From Opisthorchis felineus (taxonomy: Eukaryota > Platyhelminthes > Trematoda > Opisthorchiida > Opisthorchiidae), in contig SJOL01008950.1 in the NCBI GenBank assembly GCA_004794785.1, positions 467,353 to 531,352 of the forward strand: a stretch of 64,000 nucleotides of DNA. The letters are read 5' to 3'. The notes below the pieces were generated by a model. It made no database searches and was not told the DNA's origin. It saw only the letters and a program-made list of their open reading frames with translations. The translations under genes were made by a program, and so were the position numbers. This document shows positions 24,600-36,499 of this stretch, piece after piece. The first letter of the stretch is position 1, and the number at the start of each line of letters is the position of its first letter.

Positions 24600-26385
24600 A
24601 GAGCTGCTTCTCATTTGCAGGTTTTTCCGCCTTGTGGGGGCCTGGTTTGCGCGGGCCGTTTATCTTTGTGGGACGAAGTTTTTCCCCGACGGGCAAAAAT
24701 GTCGACAGCAGATTCTTGTAGCTCTTTCAATACCGCCTTTTGGACGACCAGATTTGCTGTTTTTTAAGGATTCGGGGCAAAATTGCGTCTGTTTGGTGTT
24801 TGGGGCATTTTGCACGGGTTGATCGGAAAGGTGTCTCTGAGAGGCCCTGATCGCTGGGTAGAAACACCGAGAATCAGTTCTTTCGGTGACGCTCCCATGA
24901 GGCTTGTTTTCGCGGAGGGCTGCAGCTTGAAGCCAGCCGGCAGTTTTCTTATTTGGCGAATCTTGTGTGGCTTGTTTGGATGCAGTCGCCTTTCTTTCGT
25001 GTTTGGGTGGACTTCCGAGTCGCTCGCGTTCGGCGTGGCCAATTGGGTGTACGAGGGATTTTTCGGTTCGTTATGGTCAGGTTTGTGGCTTTGGCTGTCG
25101 GGGTCCTGGGTGACGACTGAGTCCACAATCGAAGAAGTCACTTTTGAAGGAGTGGAACTGGAGATTGACAGCTTCATATTCTCAGTGGTTTTAGGGTTCT
25201 CGCAGCATTCCCCGATGTCGAGGTAAAAGCATGTGGTTGATTTGTCGGTAGGCCCCACCGCTTGTCTCCGCACGTCCGACCCAGTCCAGCTCAGAAGTTG
25301 TGACTTGGGTGTGGGGTTCACTGCTGCACCTTCGTTGTCTATTACGGAAAGAAGCGCCGATAGCTCTGCGTACTTTGGGAGCTGCGTTCACGTGAGGCTT
25401 GCCTCCTTTGGAGCATCACTGCCTTGGATAGTGAAGAGGTCTGCAGTGGTTGAGTAGAAACTGCAATCCGGAATCGCGGGCGGTTGCGCCGGCGTGCTTT
25501 CAGGAGCACAAGGGGGCTATAACCACAATCGGTTTCGCCATACGTTTTGGGTCGGCTGAACTGGCGTCAAGCGTAAGCCTGTTTCGCACCTCTCCCTTAG
25601 AACTGCTCTGGCCCAGCTTTTGCCCCCCTAGAGATCGCTCCTCAGACATGCGCCTGATCGTTGTGTAGGCCTTCTGAATGCTGACACTCCGTACAAGATT
25701 TTCTGTACGGCAGATGGGGAGGAAAGGGTGACTACAAGCCCAAGTGTTCGCTTGCTTCCCTTCTGGCGTAACCAATCTGCGTGAAGCAATTCGTGGTCGG
25801 GCTTCGTGATGACACTACCAAGGAGCAACTGTGCCTGCTTCGTTGCCGTGATGTTTCTGGAGAACGACACCCAGATGATCAGCCTGCTCTCCCTTACGCG
25901 TCTGTCCACTAGAGACGCCGTGGCGGTCTTTATTGCCGCATCAGAGAGCTGGATGACTCTCTTCGCAGCCAGCGGACCCGGGATGGATAGTGCAGGGTAC
26001 TCGTTCAGCGAAGAAAGTTTTTTATCAACTTTCGTCCATGTCGCTGTATTCTTTGCGTTTACATCCTCCAGAGTTTTGAAAAGAAGCTCCAGTTTCGCTT
26101 CGAGTGTCCCGATTAAAGCGAAACAGTCACACTGGCCCGTTCGGTTTTGCGGTGCAGCTTTGTTTCCGTTTTTGGTGGCCGTCTTCTTAGTTGTGGAATT
26201 CGTTGTCCCCCAAGGTAGAGGCAGCTGGCGCAGACGAACGGGTCAGGAGATTTGGCCAGGTGGCTTACCTGGTCGTCCTGTAAGCCCGTGCATTTAAAGC
26301 GCCGCCGGGTCTTATAGCAGTGGCATTGCATACCACGTCTTACATTCGACGGACACCTATTTCGTCCACACCTGTTATGGTCCAT
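24600..26385 (-). pseudogene. CR1-like ORF1 remnant
   Basis: The start (26385-26113) is Cys-rich, with CHC, a spaced Cys, His and CASC, resembling the zinc-finger head of CR1 ORF1 proteins. After a frameshift the frame 25909-25628 shows an RRM-like stretch (RLIIWVSF, then a DHELLHADWLR segment). The frame 25321-24764 is Ser/Thr/Pro-rich with basic motifs and stands for the C-terminal linker. ORF1 proteins of this group bind RNA as chaperones. At least three frameshifts prevent a full product. A plus-strand open frame over 25806-26297 is only its antisense shadow. Confidence 0.7.
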
Positions 26386-26400
26386 CGATAGCTACGGGAA

Positions 26401-29400
26401 GCAGCTTGTAGTGATTTGGTTCATCATTGAGAACGGGTGCCAAATTGGAACTGAGTGCGGAATAACAGAGGTTATCACGTAAATATTATGTTAGAGTGAA
26501 AAAATTCAACAAATGACACGTGTGAACTCTGTAAATAGGTTGAACAGTGAAAGAACTATTTCACAAATTTGCACGAGGTAAAAACGAAACCGATTTCGAA
26601 CGTACCGCGCACATTTGTCATGATTAAGCATGAATAAGCATGAATATCTGCTCTTCACTTGAGCTTCCTAAGCTTAGTTGTTATGCAGCTTGCACATTAA
26701 AAGATAAAAACTTAACCTGGCCATAGCAAAACAGCATCCTGTAGAGCCCACAATGTGGACCACGAGTCAGTCCTGTTTGTAACTTTGACCATCAGAATAG
26801 TAGTTCATTTTGGCAAAACGTAATAAGACTGTGTATCCGAGATTTCCTTAAACGACTATGTTTTGGTTGTCATTGTTGTCTGTAGATGGCCTATTTGGCA
26901 ACGACTGAGCACTTGGAGTTTGATCCTCTGGTGTGAACGATAGCGTACATGACCTCTTACTTGTGAGTGGCGTTTTTCGGTTTGGAAGCCGGGTTGATTA
27001 TTAATGAGCCGTGTTTGTATTAGGTTTTCAGAGGTAAATATGTGATTCATGTTGATCTAAATTGCGGCTGCGGTCCAATAAAGCATAAAACAAAGTGGCT
27101 TGCGAATTATACATGGTTTGTGTGAGATGAACTAAAGACGAGCTAATCCATACCAGGTTTGGTACGCGATCTGCCGTTTTCAAACCTATCCCGGAGAATG
27201 AGAGCGCCATCAGGAAAGTTGTTCTCATTCACCCGACCGGAGTAACTCAGCTGCCATAATAATGTTAGCTAGGGTCGCCATCTGTAGCGGAGAAGGAAAT
27301 ATCTGGTAGGTTTGGCTGCCATAGAAGGCAGATGCTGTTTGCAGTAGCGGAGATTTGGGCAGTGTCACACATTGTTGGATCTTTGGTTTCTATAGATGAT
27401 TCGCCAAAAGTTGAAAACGTTTTAACACACTTTGCGTCTGGAAAGAGGCTGTTGCTAGAAAATTTGGACTGTAATATGTAAGCCATGTGAGCCGACCGTT
27501 TCCTGTGAGTGCCTTCGCGTCAACGCCATCTTAAGTCTCAGTATCCCCAGCGTAGTGGAAATATCAGACCGAATACACGTCCCATCAGTCCAAGCTTTCC
27601 GAATGTGGGAGCTTGGCCAGTGCAGACCCCAAAAGATGATAATTCTCCCGGTGGTGCCAAAGGATTCCAAGCCACCACGGTTTCCTGAACATCTCCACGA
27701 CGGTTCCGGAATTGAATATTCTCATCATAGGTTACTTCGGCCTCTGTTCTGTTGGCTGGTCAAGTTGTTGCGGAATAATGCACATGCTGCATATTGTGCT
27801 GTTTTACATCCCTCGCGGTGCATACTTGTTGTTCTTACTGCCTTGTTCAAATAAATGACCTCATTGTTGAGGAGTTCCTATTTGTGCGGTGTGGTAAGTG
27901 TTTCAAGAGGCCGTAATCCGCCACTGAAACCAACGCTGGTTATTAATGCTGGTGTTTGGCGGGTAAATTGGTGGCGACTTAAAATGAGGGTCTAGATGAT
28001 AAACGTAGGTGATGTTTTGACATCACAGCTAGCCCGGGCTTTCCGTTTTCTTAACTGAAACAGTAGGCGCTTTTACAGCCCTGAGAGGCTTATTTTCGGA
28101 TGCTGATACTGTGACATAAATGACAAGGGAGAGGATATCATAACTGGTCACCTGGATCATGGCGCAACTTTCACAGTATCTAAGTGGTTGAGTTCAGTCG
28201 AGGGCGCGAAGTACCAAATAAAGTCTTGTGGCCTCTGACGAAACGTATAGAATATCCTTAGTTGTCAAATTTGGCAAACGACTGCATTTTAGTTTCGTTA
28301 CCTGAATAAAAGTAGTGAAAAGAGTGAAGTTTGACCCTCAGAAAAGACCATAACTCATATATAAATCAACCTAACAGGTGTGCGAACAAGGGATGATGAT
28401 GGAAAGTGCAACATTATTAGTTGACGGTACACTGCTAAGGAAAGAATCCAGTTTCTCCCTTATTATTCTCCTTTTCTACAATTTTTTCATGTTTTCTCTT
28501 ACTAATTCTTAATCAGACACAAGTGTGAATCCGCACCACATTTGAAGAATCTGTCAAAAATCTCTCCCAGGACGCGATATTTTTCCTAGGTGGTGACACC
28601 TATTGGAAACAAAACGTAGATGGCCACACCGTGAGCCATCGCGTACAAGTACTTTTCCCTTTTCCAAAACCTTCTTCTATATTCTTTTTCATCACTTGAT
28701 AAGCTTTTAAAGATACTTGCTTGTCTATTTCGTTTTTTCTTCACGTTTGTTTACGCATTTTGCTACCGGGCTGTCTAGGAGAGGCTTTTGCTCAAATCGT
28801 CAGCATGGCGGCACCTCACAAAACATGGCCGATCATTAGACGCCCATCCCAGCTTTCTCTGGAACCATCGTTCGATTGGAGGAAACTTCCATACAAAGTT
28901 TTAGCATTTGACGGGATTTACTTGAAATCCTAAACTCTGCTTAGATAGTCGCATTTTGGTAACATTTGTTAAAGCGTTCTCAAGGCTTACTTTGGGCACG
29001 GAATTCATATTTTACTCCCTGCCATGGCTCTGCATGATGTATTCGGGAAGAGGGTGGGAAATTTTGTGGACATGATGGTTTATTCACGTGTTTTCTCCGG
29101 TGTTTGACTTAAAAGTACCTTGAAGGAGTGCATGAACAATGCGCACGTATCTTTTGTCCGCGCAAACTCAAAATGGAGCAGCCATTCGCGACGCATGTGG
29201 GAAAAACTTTATCCTTGTAGCAGGCATTCCGCCAAACAAAGCCAAAGAATCCGCCGCAGCTAGTAAGGTTGATAGATTTTTTCCATGGCAGTGGGCGCAT
29301 GCTGTATTGAGTGAACTGCAAGGTTTTGTCTTCACCTTCTTCATCCTTGGTAGTGCCATGGGAGGAAGCAGATAGTTTGTGGGCAGTGTGAGTAGGCAGT

Positions 29401-29950
29401 GTAATGAGCTGGCCAGTACTTCGGAGTTTTGGGGCAAATTCAGCGGAGTGAGACGGCCTTTTGGGCGCATGTAACACGTTCGGCGAGTAAATAGTAGATA
29501 TATGTTGAACTGCGGTCAAGCCATTAGGCTAGGTGTGACAGTGGCGGCTCCACCATTGCGAAGACGTACTTGATGGCGTGGATAGATTCGTATACGGACA
29601 TCTTGTGCTAGTCAGTTTGGGTTGTCAAGAGAGTTAGGAGTGTCCAAAGAAATCGTGGCAAATTAGGACCAGCATGAATCAGAGATACTTTGGGGAAAAT
29701 CAAGGGTGCAGTGTGGCCAGTTGCCGTCATTGGGCTGTGGCTCCTATTGGCAGGCAGCTGAAAGTGGTCACAACCATTGGTTATTGATCAGGCGGCTGTT
29801 GATCTGCTCGTGGAGCTTGGCAATTGGCTTGCAAACGCTTCGACACCACGTGAGGTGACGTCATCAGTGTGCAGGTGGGTGTGTAATTCTCCTCTGCCTC
29901 TGTGCGCTCATGTAGCATTTGAAGAACATCTGTTATCTTCTAACAGGATG
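26401..29950. other. Gene-free stretch
   Basis: No gene or named repeat was recognised. It includes a near-tandem TAAGCATGAA duplication at about 26625-26646. Open frames at 27455-27670 (minus), 27555-27854 (plus) and 29109-29519 (minus) have no motif. A GTAAGTG donor-like site at 27894 (plus) has no matching open exon. Confidence 0.4.
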
Positions 29951-29952
29951 AG

Positions 29953-31771
29953 CTAATTGGGGGGCAGTGATTTTCGCGAATATGTTGGTCCGTTTATGAT
30001 CTTCGTTGCGTTGCGGCCGGCGCTCCTTTGTGTTGTTTGGGTATCCCAACGCCCTATATTTTTAGTAGTTTCTTCTCTGGCCTTGATTGGCATTTTGTTG
30101 TGGTCTGACCTTCTGGAACCTGATTGGTTGGTTGCACGGCTAGTGTCCCTGCGTCCGCCGGTTAATCTGGTGCTTTGGTTTATTGATTGGGCGCCTCCTC
30201 CAATCAAACTGATGCGTCCGTTTGAATGGGGATTTCCTGCTTCTTTTAGGAGTTCGTCACCTGGTTACTTTTGCAGCCCAGAACCATGTGGTTTTGGCGG
30301 TCTCTTGCTCTGAGTGGTTGGATCAATTTCCATGTGTTTGTTGATTGTTTCTTCACTGTAGTTCCAAGCTTCCATAAATTCAGGTTCTTTAATCGTTGTT
30401 GCCTAAGCCAGCATGCAAAGTCCGCTCCAGTCGAATTCCTGTCCATCCTGATATTTCTGTACGGAGATAAGGGAAAATTGGTCGTGTCTTTTAGTACCGA
30501 GCTTGTGTTCATGTATTCTGGTGGACAGCTTCCTTCATATTTCTCCTATATACCGTTTGTCGCAAGTCCTGCATTGGATCCCGTATGTGACATTAGGGCA
30601 TAGCACACACGTTCCTCCCCCTTGTTCTCTGAATCTACCAAATACATATAAACCGTAGAGTCTTATCATTTCCTGAATACACGTTTAGTTCATGTCAGCC
30701 GGATTCATCTTTGAACTAGTCGTACCTCATGCCCATCGTCCTACTTTTTTTCCGTTCCCACAACTACGGTGACTTTTTACGTAATAAACGTGTCTCGTAG
30801 GTTGTACCACCCTCCGGTGTTGGTAATTCTGATTGTGTTTTGTTTTTGAACAAAGTCTAAACCTGTAGGTGGGAAAGCTGATACTTAGAAGTAACAAACA
30901 GACAGAGCCTGTTGCACTCTGTTCAGTTTCTGAGGACTAGCTTCGCCAACCTCACGCGTAATTAAAAATCACGACTTGGGGAGGACGCAGATGGTTTTTA
31001 CAAACAGGGCAGCCTCATCACTTCAAGAGCCACATTCTTTTGAGGATCGAAGATTCCGGGGTGCATCAAACAACAAGGCAACCTGGTCTTCTGATAGACT
31101 GTGACAGTAGCTTATCACTGAACTTGAAATATCCTTCCTGATCTCCAAGTCTCATGGTGCAATGCAAGCTGGGTTGACCCGTGGAAACGGGTTTTTCGCA
31201 AAATGTGTGGTAGAAACGACGGTACGAAGAAAAGTTAGCGCGGCTTTCTTCATAAGGGACGTGTTCGATTTGATCCGTCACCCGCCGTTTGTTTTGCAGA
31301 TACGCCAAGCCTTGCATATAGCTAAGTTTTTTTGCTTTTTCCTCCTGTTCAATCGAAAGAGTTTTTTTATTGTCAAGTGCTATTACACTATTTATTGATT
31401 TGGTCGGTGAGAAGTCCAGATGGATACATTGCTTGCTGGCTTTCTTATTGTGTGGGGTGCCAGACCAGTGCATTCTTTTATTTTCGTGGCGCGGCATTTC
31501 TCGAGGGGCTCAGTCGCGAAAGGTGCCTTTAAGCCAGATTTTTGTTGTTGTTGTGGATGTTGATCTGTGCGCCATTGTCAACGATTTGAGCTTTGACTTC
31601 CTTCATAACCCGGGGTTTGGGAGACGAATATCTGCATTCTTGTTTCCGCTTTTGATTTTAAGTTTCTATTGCGTTTTTACTCGAGTCAAGGGGCCTTTTG
31701 TTTTTGAACATGCGGCTCTCAGTGTGACTTTTACACACAAGCTGAACAGCTTACCCGGATTGCTTAACTGA
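29953..31771. other. Tract of overlapping open frames, unassigned
   Basis: Both strands are unusually open: plus 29957-30313, 30271-30603 and 31370-31771; minus 30207-29953, 30512-30246 and 31497-31066. The minus-strand peptides are polar and Asn/Gln/Thr/Lys-rich, whereas the plus-strand ones are hydrophobic, as expected of an antisense shadow. If any of it is coding, the minus strand is likelier, perhaps an old retroelement gag. I recognise no motif and make no functional call. Confidence 0.2.
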
Positions 31772-33007
31772 ACCGTGCAAAGTTTCGTTTAAGTTCTTTT
31801 ACTAAAATTTAAGCTTACTCTTTCCATACGGTTTTCCAGGAATAGCTCTATTGTTTTGTTCGTCATCACAACACTCAGGGTCTGCTGCCTCTCGAGGTCA
31901 AGACAGGTGGGACTAAAAGTTGAAAGATATACTGTTAGCATATCTGTGCGTACAAATTTATGTCAGCATTTGAGACTAATTTTGTACCTAGCAGGAAAGT
32001 GGTGTTTAATTACTAGATTCCGATCGCAAATATAAGGAAGGACTACAAAATGATTGTTAAGCCACTGGCCATATAAGACTTGAGTGTTTTGGCCTCTTTC
32101 ACTTAGGGCTCGGTACAGGTTCCTAACGCGTTAGACCGTTCTTTCAGCAGCAACCTCGCAAAACTATAAATTTCTGAAGGAGTTTCTGGGGTTTCTCAAC
32201 AAACCCACAACTAAACGTGCATTAGACCAAAATTTGGTAAGACACACCTGTATGCTAAAAATTTGGACAGTGCACATACCCTCCAGCGGGGCGGTTCGTT
32301 TATTCCTGTCAACATCGGCGCCAGATAGAGTCTGTTTGTGTTATTGAATATGGCGGGATACTTATATGGGCACAAACAAACCCCAGTCAGTTGTTTTTAG
32401 ATGCCGGTGAACGCATGGACGTGAGTGGGCGGTGGAAAAAGTTGTAACTCATGCCTCATTCTTTGGTCGTTTTTTCTGCTTGACTTTTCATTTTGTTCTC
32501 TTTTATTATTTTATTTTTTCTCTTCACAGCAGACTGCTTGTACATATGTAACTGTGGAAAAACTTCTCAGGGCGCGTAAGAGAACGGTAATGATGAGGTA
32601 AACCAAATGTGTTGGGGTACCAGAAAGCTCTGCGAACTATCCCAGATAGACATGATTTCAACTTACTTAACCCCTGTGCATATATGGTTCTCTGCCGCGT
32701 ACGTTAGTGTCCGCTGCAACGTTTGGTACCATCCACTAACGCTGTTGATACGGCCGTTATAAAAGGCTGCTGAGTCCAGTCTATAACTTGTCCTCCACGG
32801 TGCCCACAAGAACCCACAAGAGCCTACAAGATTAGGGCTCACCCTAATCCGCATCACCATACGAACGCCGGCTCCATATCCAGCAAACACCGATCTTTGA
32901 CAGTAGCTGTTCCGAACGCTTATTAATATCCATCCCGCTTTGTCCCGATTGACATCCACGTAAAGTTTCAGCTGAATCGAAATTATCTGCGATTACGACC
33001 GTTTATT
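31772..33007. other. Gene-free stretch with a short tandem repeat
   Basis: Nothing was recognised as genic. Three adjacent 10-base units ending in C(C/T)ACAAG lie at 32801-32830, followed by an inverted ATTAGGG...CCCTAAT pair (32831-32848). Confidence 0.45.
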
Positions 33008-33173
33008 CTAACTGGGTTAATTCCCTCGGCTGACCAAGGAAGTGCATACCCCTTGTCCGATGGCCTCAAGCATACGCACGGGACGGGGCGTTAGAGGAAC
33101 CGGAGTATACTAGTGCTTTGATGGCTCGACAATGTCACACCCAGTTTGATGGCAAAACAGCAATTATTCTCAT

Positions 33174-33500
33174 CATGCACTAAACTGTCTCCTCCCAAGT
33201 GGAGGTGTATACCATTGACGAAGCGTGCCAGCAATATCCGGTCCATTGTCTCAACTTCGCACCCACATACGATTGAAGGCAAAAGATATTACTACGGAAA
33301 CTATGAAGCTGCTTTGCAGTGTTCGTTCATTATTGTTTTATATTCAGCGAACGTCCGGTAAAGTCCAAGAGGACACTTGAAAAATTTCACTTTTCGAAAA
33401 CTGTGCATATGGGATAGTTACTTTGTGTTTATTGGCTCTTAACCGCTTGGTTCGTGTTGTCTCACAAAAACCTCGAGGCAGAGGTCGATCTTCCTCTCAT
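33174..33500 (+). repeat. Left LTR-like repeat of the gypsy element
   Basis: It aligns along its length with 37737-38070. Shared words include GCTTTGCAGTGTTC, TTCATTATTGTT, GTCCAAGAGGAC, CTGTGCATA and the AAAAAC stretch near the inner end. The block 33008-33176 immediately to its left aligns not with the sequence left of the right-hand repeat but with the sequence to its right (38085-38248). Confidence 0.75.
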
Positions 33501-33540
33501 TTGTTGCCGTCGCTAGGATACAGAGGAAGTTTTACTGACC

Positions 33541-33847
33541 ACGGCCTTTTGAGGATGGGGATAGCCGGATTTTTCTGGAGGATTTTGAGGACGTCGCGGA
33601 GGTGGATGGACTGGGGGCCCACCAGGATAATTTGGTGGTACCGAAGACCCTTTTAATGGGTCGGGCGAGGGTGGCCCCGGACGTGGCCAGAAGGAACCCC
33701 TGGAAGCTGGATTGGGCTGCGGCGAGGGAAGCCTTTGCAGCGGAGACTGATAAACCGGTCAACCGCCAGGAGGCCATGAGGCGGTTAAGGGCTGTCGGAA
33801 TGGGACCTGATGGCGGACCGACAGCGTTCTTCACCAGTTTGCAGTAG
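33541..33847 (+). pseudogene. Gypsy gag remnant
   Basis: About 100 codons are open in one frame, with FLEDFEDVAEVDG, TLLMGRAR and RQEAMRRLRA. These match the capsid region of Ty3/gypsy Gag in order and spacing. A TAG at 33846-33848 ends it, and related coding sequence continues in other frames to about 34030. A nucleocapsid zinc knuckle was not found intact; a Cys/His-bearing stretch near 34140-34170 may be its remnant. Confidence 0.6.
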
Positions 33848-34229
33848 TGGCTGAATCGTGCCGTACCGGGGCTGGAAGGAGCTTCGAATTAGCGACTGCT
33901 GTCTAACCAGTTCTTCAAAGGCACGCAGTCAGTGCTTGATTCCCAGTTGAGTTTGACGAGAGGCACCGGCCAGTTCAGCGTGGAGTATCTGTTGCAACTA
34001 TCACGGGAAATGGCTGAGGTGCTACTTACCACATGCAGCCACAAGAAAAGCGGGATTGTCTACCAATGGAGGGCTCGCAGACCAAAGTTGAACGACTAAC
34101 CAGGCAGCTTTCCGCTGTGAAGGCAGAATCTCGGAGGCACGTTTGTACGAGCCGATGTCACCGAAAGAATCAATATAGCCGTACCTGGCCACCTGTCAAT
34201 AATAACGGTTTGTCCCACCCTTGTTTCCC

Positions 34230-34540
34230 GGGTAGATTAAGATGACTGCTGTGACACAGGCTACGATACAGGCCATTATTAAGATAGGCGGGGAGAGGGG
34301 CTATCCGTATTCGATGCAGATGCAGTGATGTCACTTAGAGGGAGGAGAACGAAGCTGAATGGAAACCGTGCGAGCTGGCCGTGGGGGCATTGGTGGGAAA
34401 ACCGACGAAAATTGACGAGTTGTCAATGCGCTCAATTCACCCAGGCAACAGGTCAGTGCAGCACGAATTCTTGATAGACCCAGGCATTAGGCAGATGATG
34501 TTAAAAGAAGATTTTTCCCAAAGCTCAGAATCCATGGTGG
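34230..34540 (+). pseudogene. Gypsy protease remnant
   Basis: The segment ends in RQMMLKEDF, corresponding to the (I/M)LGxDF strand near the end of retroviral-type aspartic proteases. The expected DTGA active site would lie near 34300-34325, where only FDADAVMSL in a shifted frame can be seen, so the catalytic triplet is lost. The assignment rests on position between gag and RT as much as on sequence. Confidence 0.45.
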
Positions 34541-34669
34541 ACCCAAAACTGGGCAAACTGAAGACAAAATATGGCTCAGTCAAGCCGTACCAAAGCGATA
34601 CCCAAGGGCAAACTGCATGTCTCGAATCTTCCTTCATGTAATTTTCTGTCGGTAAATTCTGTGGCCGAG

Positions 34670-35960
34670 GAGTACTCCAAAATGTTTGCGGGCAAGGAGA
34701 ATTTTGTTGGCTTCCGCCCTTGGATCAAACGCGAAATCCATCTCTCGTCCATAGGCACTCGACCTTACAGCACCCTTCAGCTACTGCTCGATCTAAGGGG
34801 AAGGTCTTTTAATAGGTTCAGGGGATGCACGAACATGATACGATCAAAGGGGCCGATAGTGCGTGCAACATCCGGTGCAGCTTGTGAAGAAGGCGAACGT
34901 AAAATGCTGATTTTGCGTGGACTTCTGGCGTTTGAACGAACTGACCGTAAATCACTTGCGGAGATTTTTTATTTGCTCCAGCAATCCTGGCATTCCACGG
35001 TATTCGGCTTGCATTCTAAATAGAGGCAACTAGCTACCAAGTCAGAGGACAGGGAGAAAACGGCATTCAAGGTCGAGAGGCTCAATATCAATTAAGACGG
35101 ATGCCGTTTGGTTTGTTGGGGACCCCGTCCACTTTCCGGCGTTTGGTGCTTCGTTCAACAAACGGACTACAGAATGTTGCCGCGTACGTAGATGGTATTG
35201 CTGTATAAGGCGATCTGGAACCAAAACATGCCGTTCACTTAGAAGCCGTATTAAGGAATAGTCAGGAACCTGGTTTCCGGATAAATGAAGCCAAGGAACA
35301 GCTCTTCCGAAGTGTGGTGAAACTTGAAGTGGTCTGGGTACCCCAAAAAGCTACTTTAGGAGTGTGTGGCAAGGAAATAAATATACTTACTCTGAATTGA
35401 GTACACAATAATAAAAAGGGTCGAATGGAACAGACTCACTAAGAATTGTTCTTTAAAATAGTTCGTCGTTGGCCCAGGTCAGTGAATAAATAATAATCCG
35501 ATCGCGGATGTCCAGGGGTCTTTGTTCCGGGAAGCTTTCATATACAATAAACTCCGAAGACAGTCTGAAATGTTTTGATACCAGAGTTAGCACATGAAGC
35601 TCGCGAATGACCGCTGTAAGCGCGAGTGAAATGAGAAGAAAAAGTCGGAGCATGTGACCAAGCCTGTATTGTATGTAAATTGTACAAATGCGCGTTTTCG
35701 TGGTTTGCGTATTCAAACAAAAAACGTTTATGAAATTGATGAAGTACGTAACGTTTTAATGAAAGCAAAAGAAAGGTACAAAACACCACACACTACTCGG
35801 GCATAAAGTGGGTCAAGGAGAGGTTAGCCTGCTGCCGGAAAAACTGGCAAAGATACAGGACTGTGCAGCCCCTAATCCGAAGCGGTCCTTACGGTAGTTT
35901 CTCGGACGAGCGGTACAATACAGCCCGTTTGTCAAGGGTTTCAGCAAAATTGCGGCTCAA
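34670..35960 (+). pseudogene. Gypsy reverse transcriptase remnant with an insertion
   Basis: Recognisable parts are KTAFKV near 35055 and, one frame over, RRMPFGL, TPSTFRRL and YVDGI (about 35094-35210). HLEAVLRNSQEPGFRIN follows. YVDGI stands where YVDDI is expected, so the second catalytic Asp is Gly (GAT to GGT would do it). After LFRSVVKLE (about 35330) about 450 bases of unrelated A/T-rich sequence intervene. The conserved LGHKV...PEKLAKIQD and FLGRAVQYSPFVKGF then resume at about 35803-35945. The element was therefore also interrupted by an insertion or rearrangement. Confidence 0.75.
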
Positions 35961-36079
35961 CTGTAGGACTTGTTGCTTCAAAATAGGAAGTTCGAATAAA
36001 CAAGTGAAGCGCACAAGGCCTTCGGGCGTGTTAAAGTGCGGATGCTGGATCAGCAACTGACCCTCAAAATTCCCAGCGT

Positions 36080-36400
36080 CGTAGAGGTGTTTTTTGTCGC
36101 AACGGACGGTAGTGACCGGGCATCGCCACAGTTCTAAAGCGGGGGGGGGGTTGGGGTCATTGAATATGTCGGTCGGGCCTTGGCTATCGCTGAACGGAAG
36201 CACTCAACCATTGAGGAGGAATGTTTGGCGATCGTCTGAACCCTGGATAAGTGGAGACTACACTTGCTGGGCGAAAGGTTGCACGTCAAGATCGATAAGA
36301 AACCCCTTGAGTAGATCAGGACTACCAGAGATACTCGCAAAAAGCTCGCGCGCCTGGCACTCCGGTTAAAATAGTACGGCCCCACGATTCAGCAAGTGTC
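36080..36400 (+). pseudogene. Gypsy RNase H remnant
   Basis: FFVATDGSD marks the first catalytic Asp region, and ERKHSTIEEECLAIV the catalytic Glu helix. KWRLHLLGERLHVKIDKKPLE follows, in which KIDKK replaces the usual TDHK, and then RTTRDTRKKLARLALRL. Stops and a shift interrupt it, and a G10 run (about 36140-36149) marks one shift site. It degrades the RNA strand during reverse transcription in intact relatives; this copy cannot. Confidence 0.75.
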
Positions 36401-36499
36401 AGGGAGGAAAATCAATCAACCGACTGGCTGTCATGACCAGAGGATGGAGATGAATCCTCGGAGCTCATGATCGGCGCCAATAGCCCCGTCGTTAAACTG

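Larger units (their letters stand above)
22200..26400 (-). mobile_element. CR1-type non-LTR retrotransposon, internally deleted and frameshifted
   Basis: Read on the minus strand, a zinc-finger ORF1 is followed by an ORF2 remnant with reverse transcriptase and a CR1-like C-terminal tail. Between them only the last part of the apurinic-type endonuclease (a worn SDH-like motif and LIFDF, about 24560-24500) remains, so most of that domain is missing. Frameshifts and stops occur throughout. The left boundary is approximate: the 3' untranslated end lies near 22200-22400, and no target-site duplication was identified. Such elements are copied by target-primed reverse transcription. This copy cannot encode the needed proteins. 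Confidence 0.85.

Noticed and set aside
25530..25550. Minus-strand GCGAAACCG resembling the second hammerhead box
   Set aside because: There is no CTGATGA box upstream; it is part of CR1 ORF1 sequence.
24783..26297. Long plus-strand open frames of 147 and 163 codons (24783-25226, 25806-26297) and another at 24057-24431
   Set aside because: They lie exactly antisense to the CR1 ORF1/ORF2 remnant, whose minus-strand reading carries the recognisable motifs.
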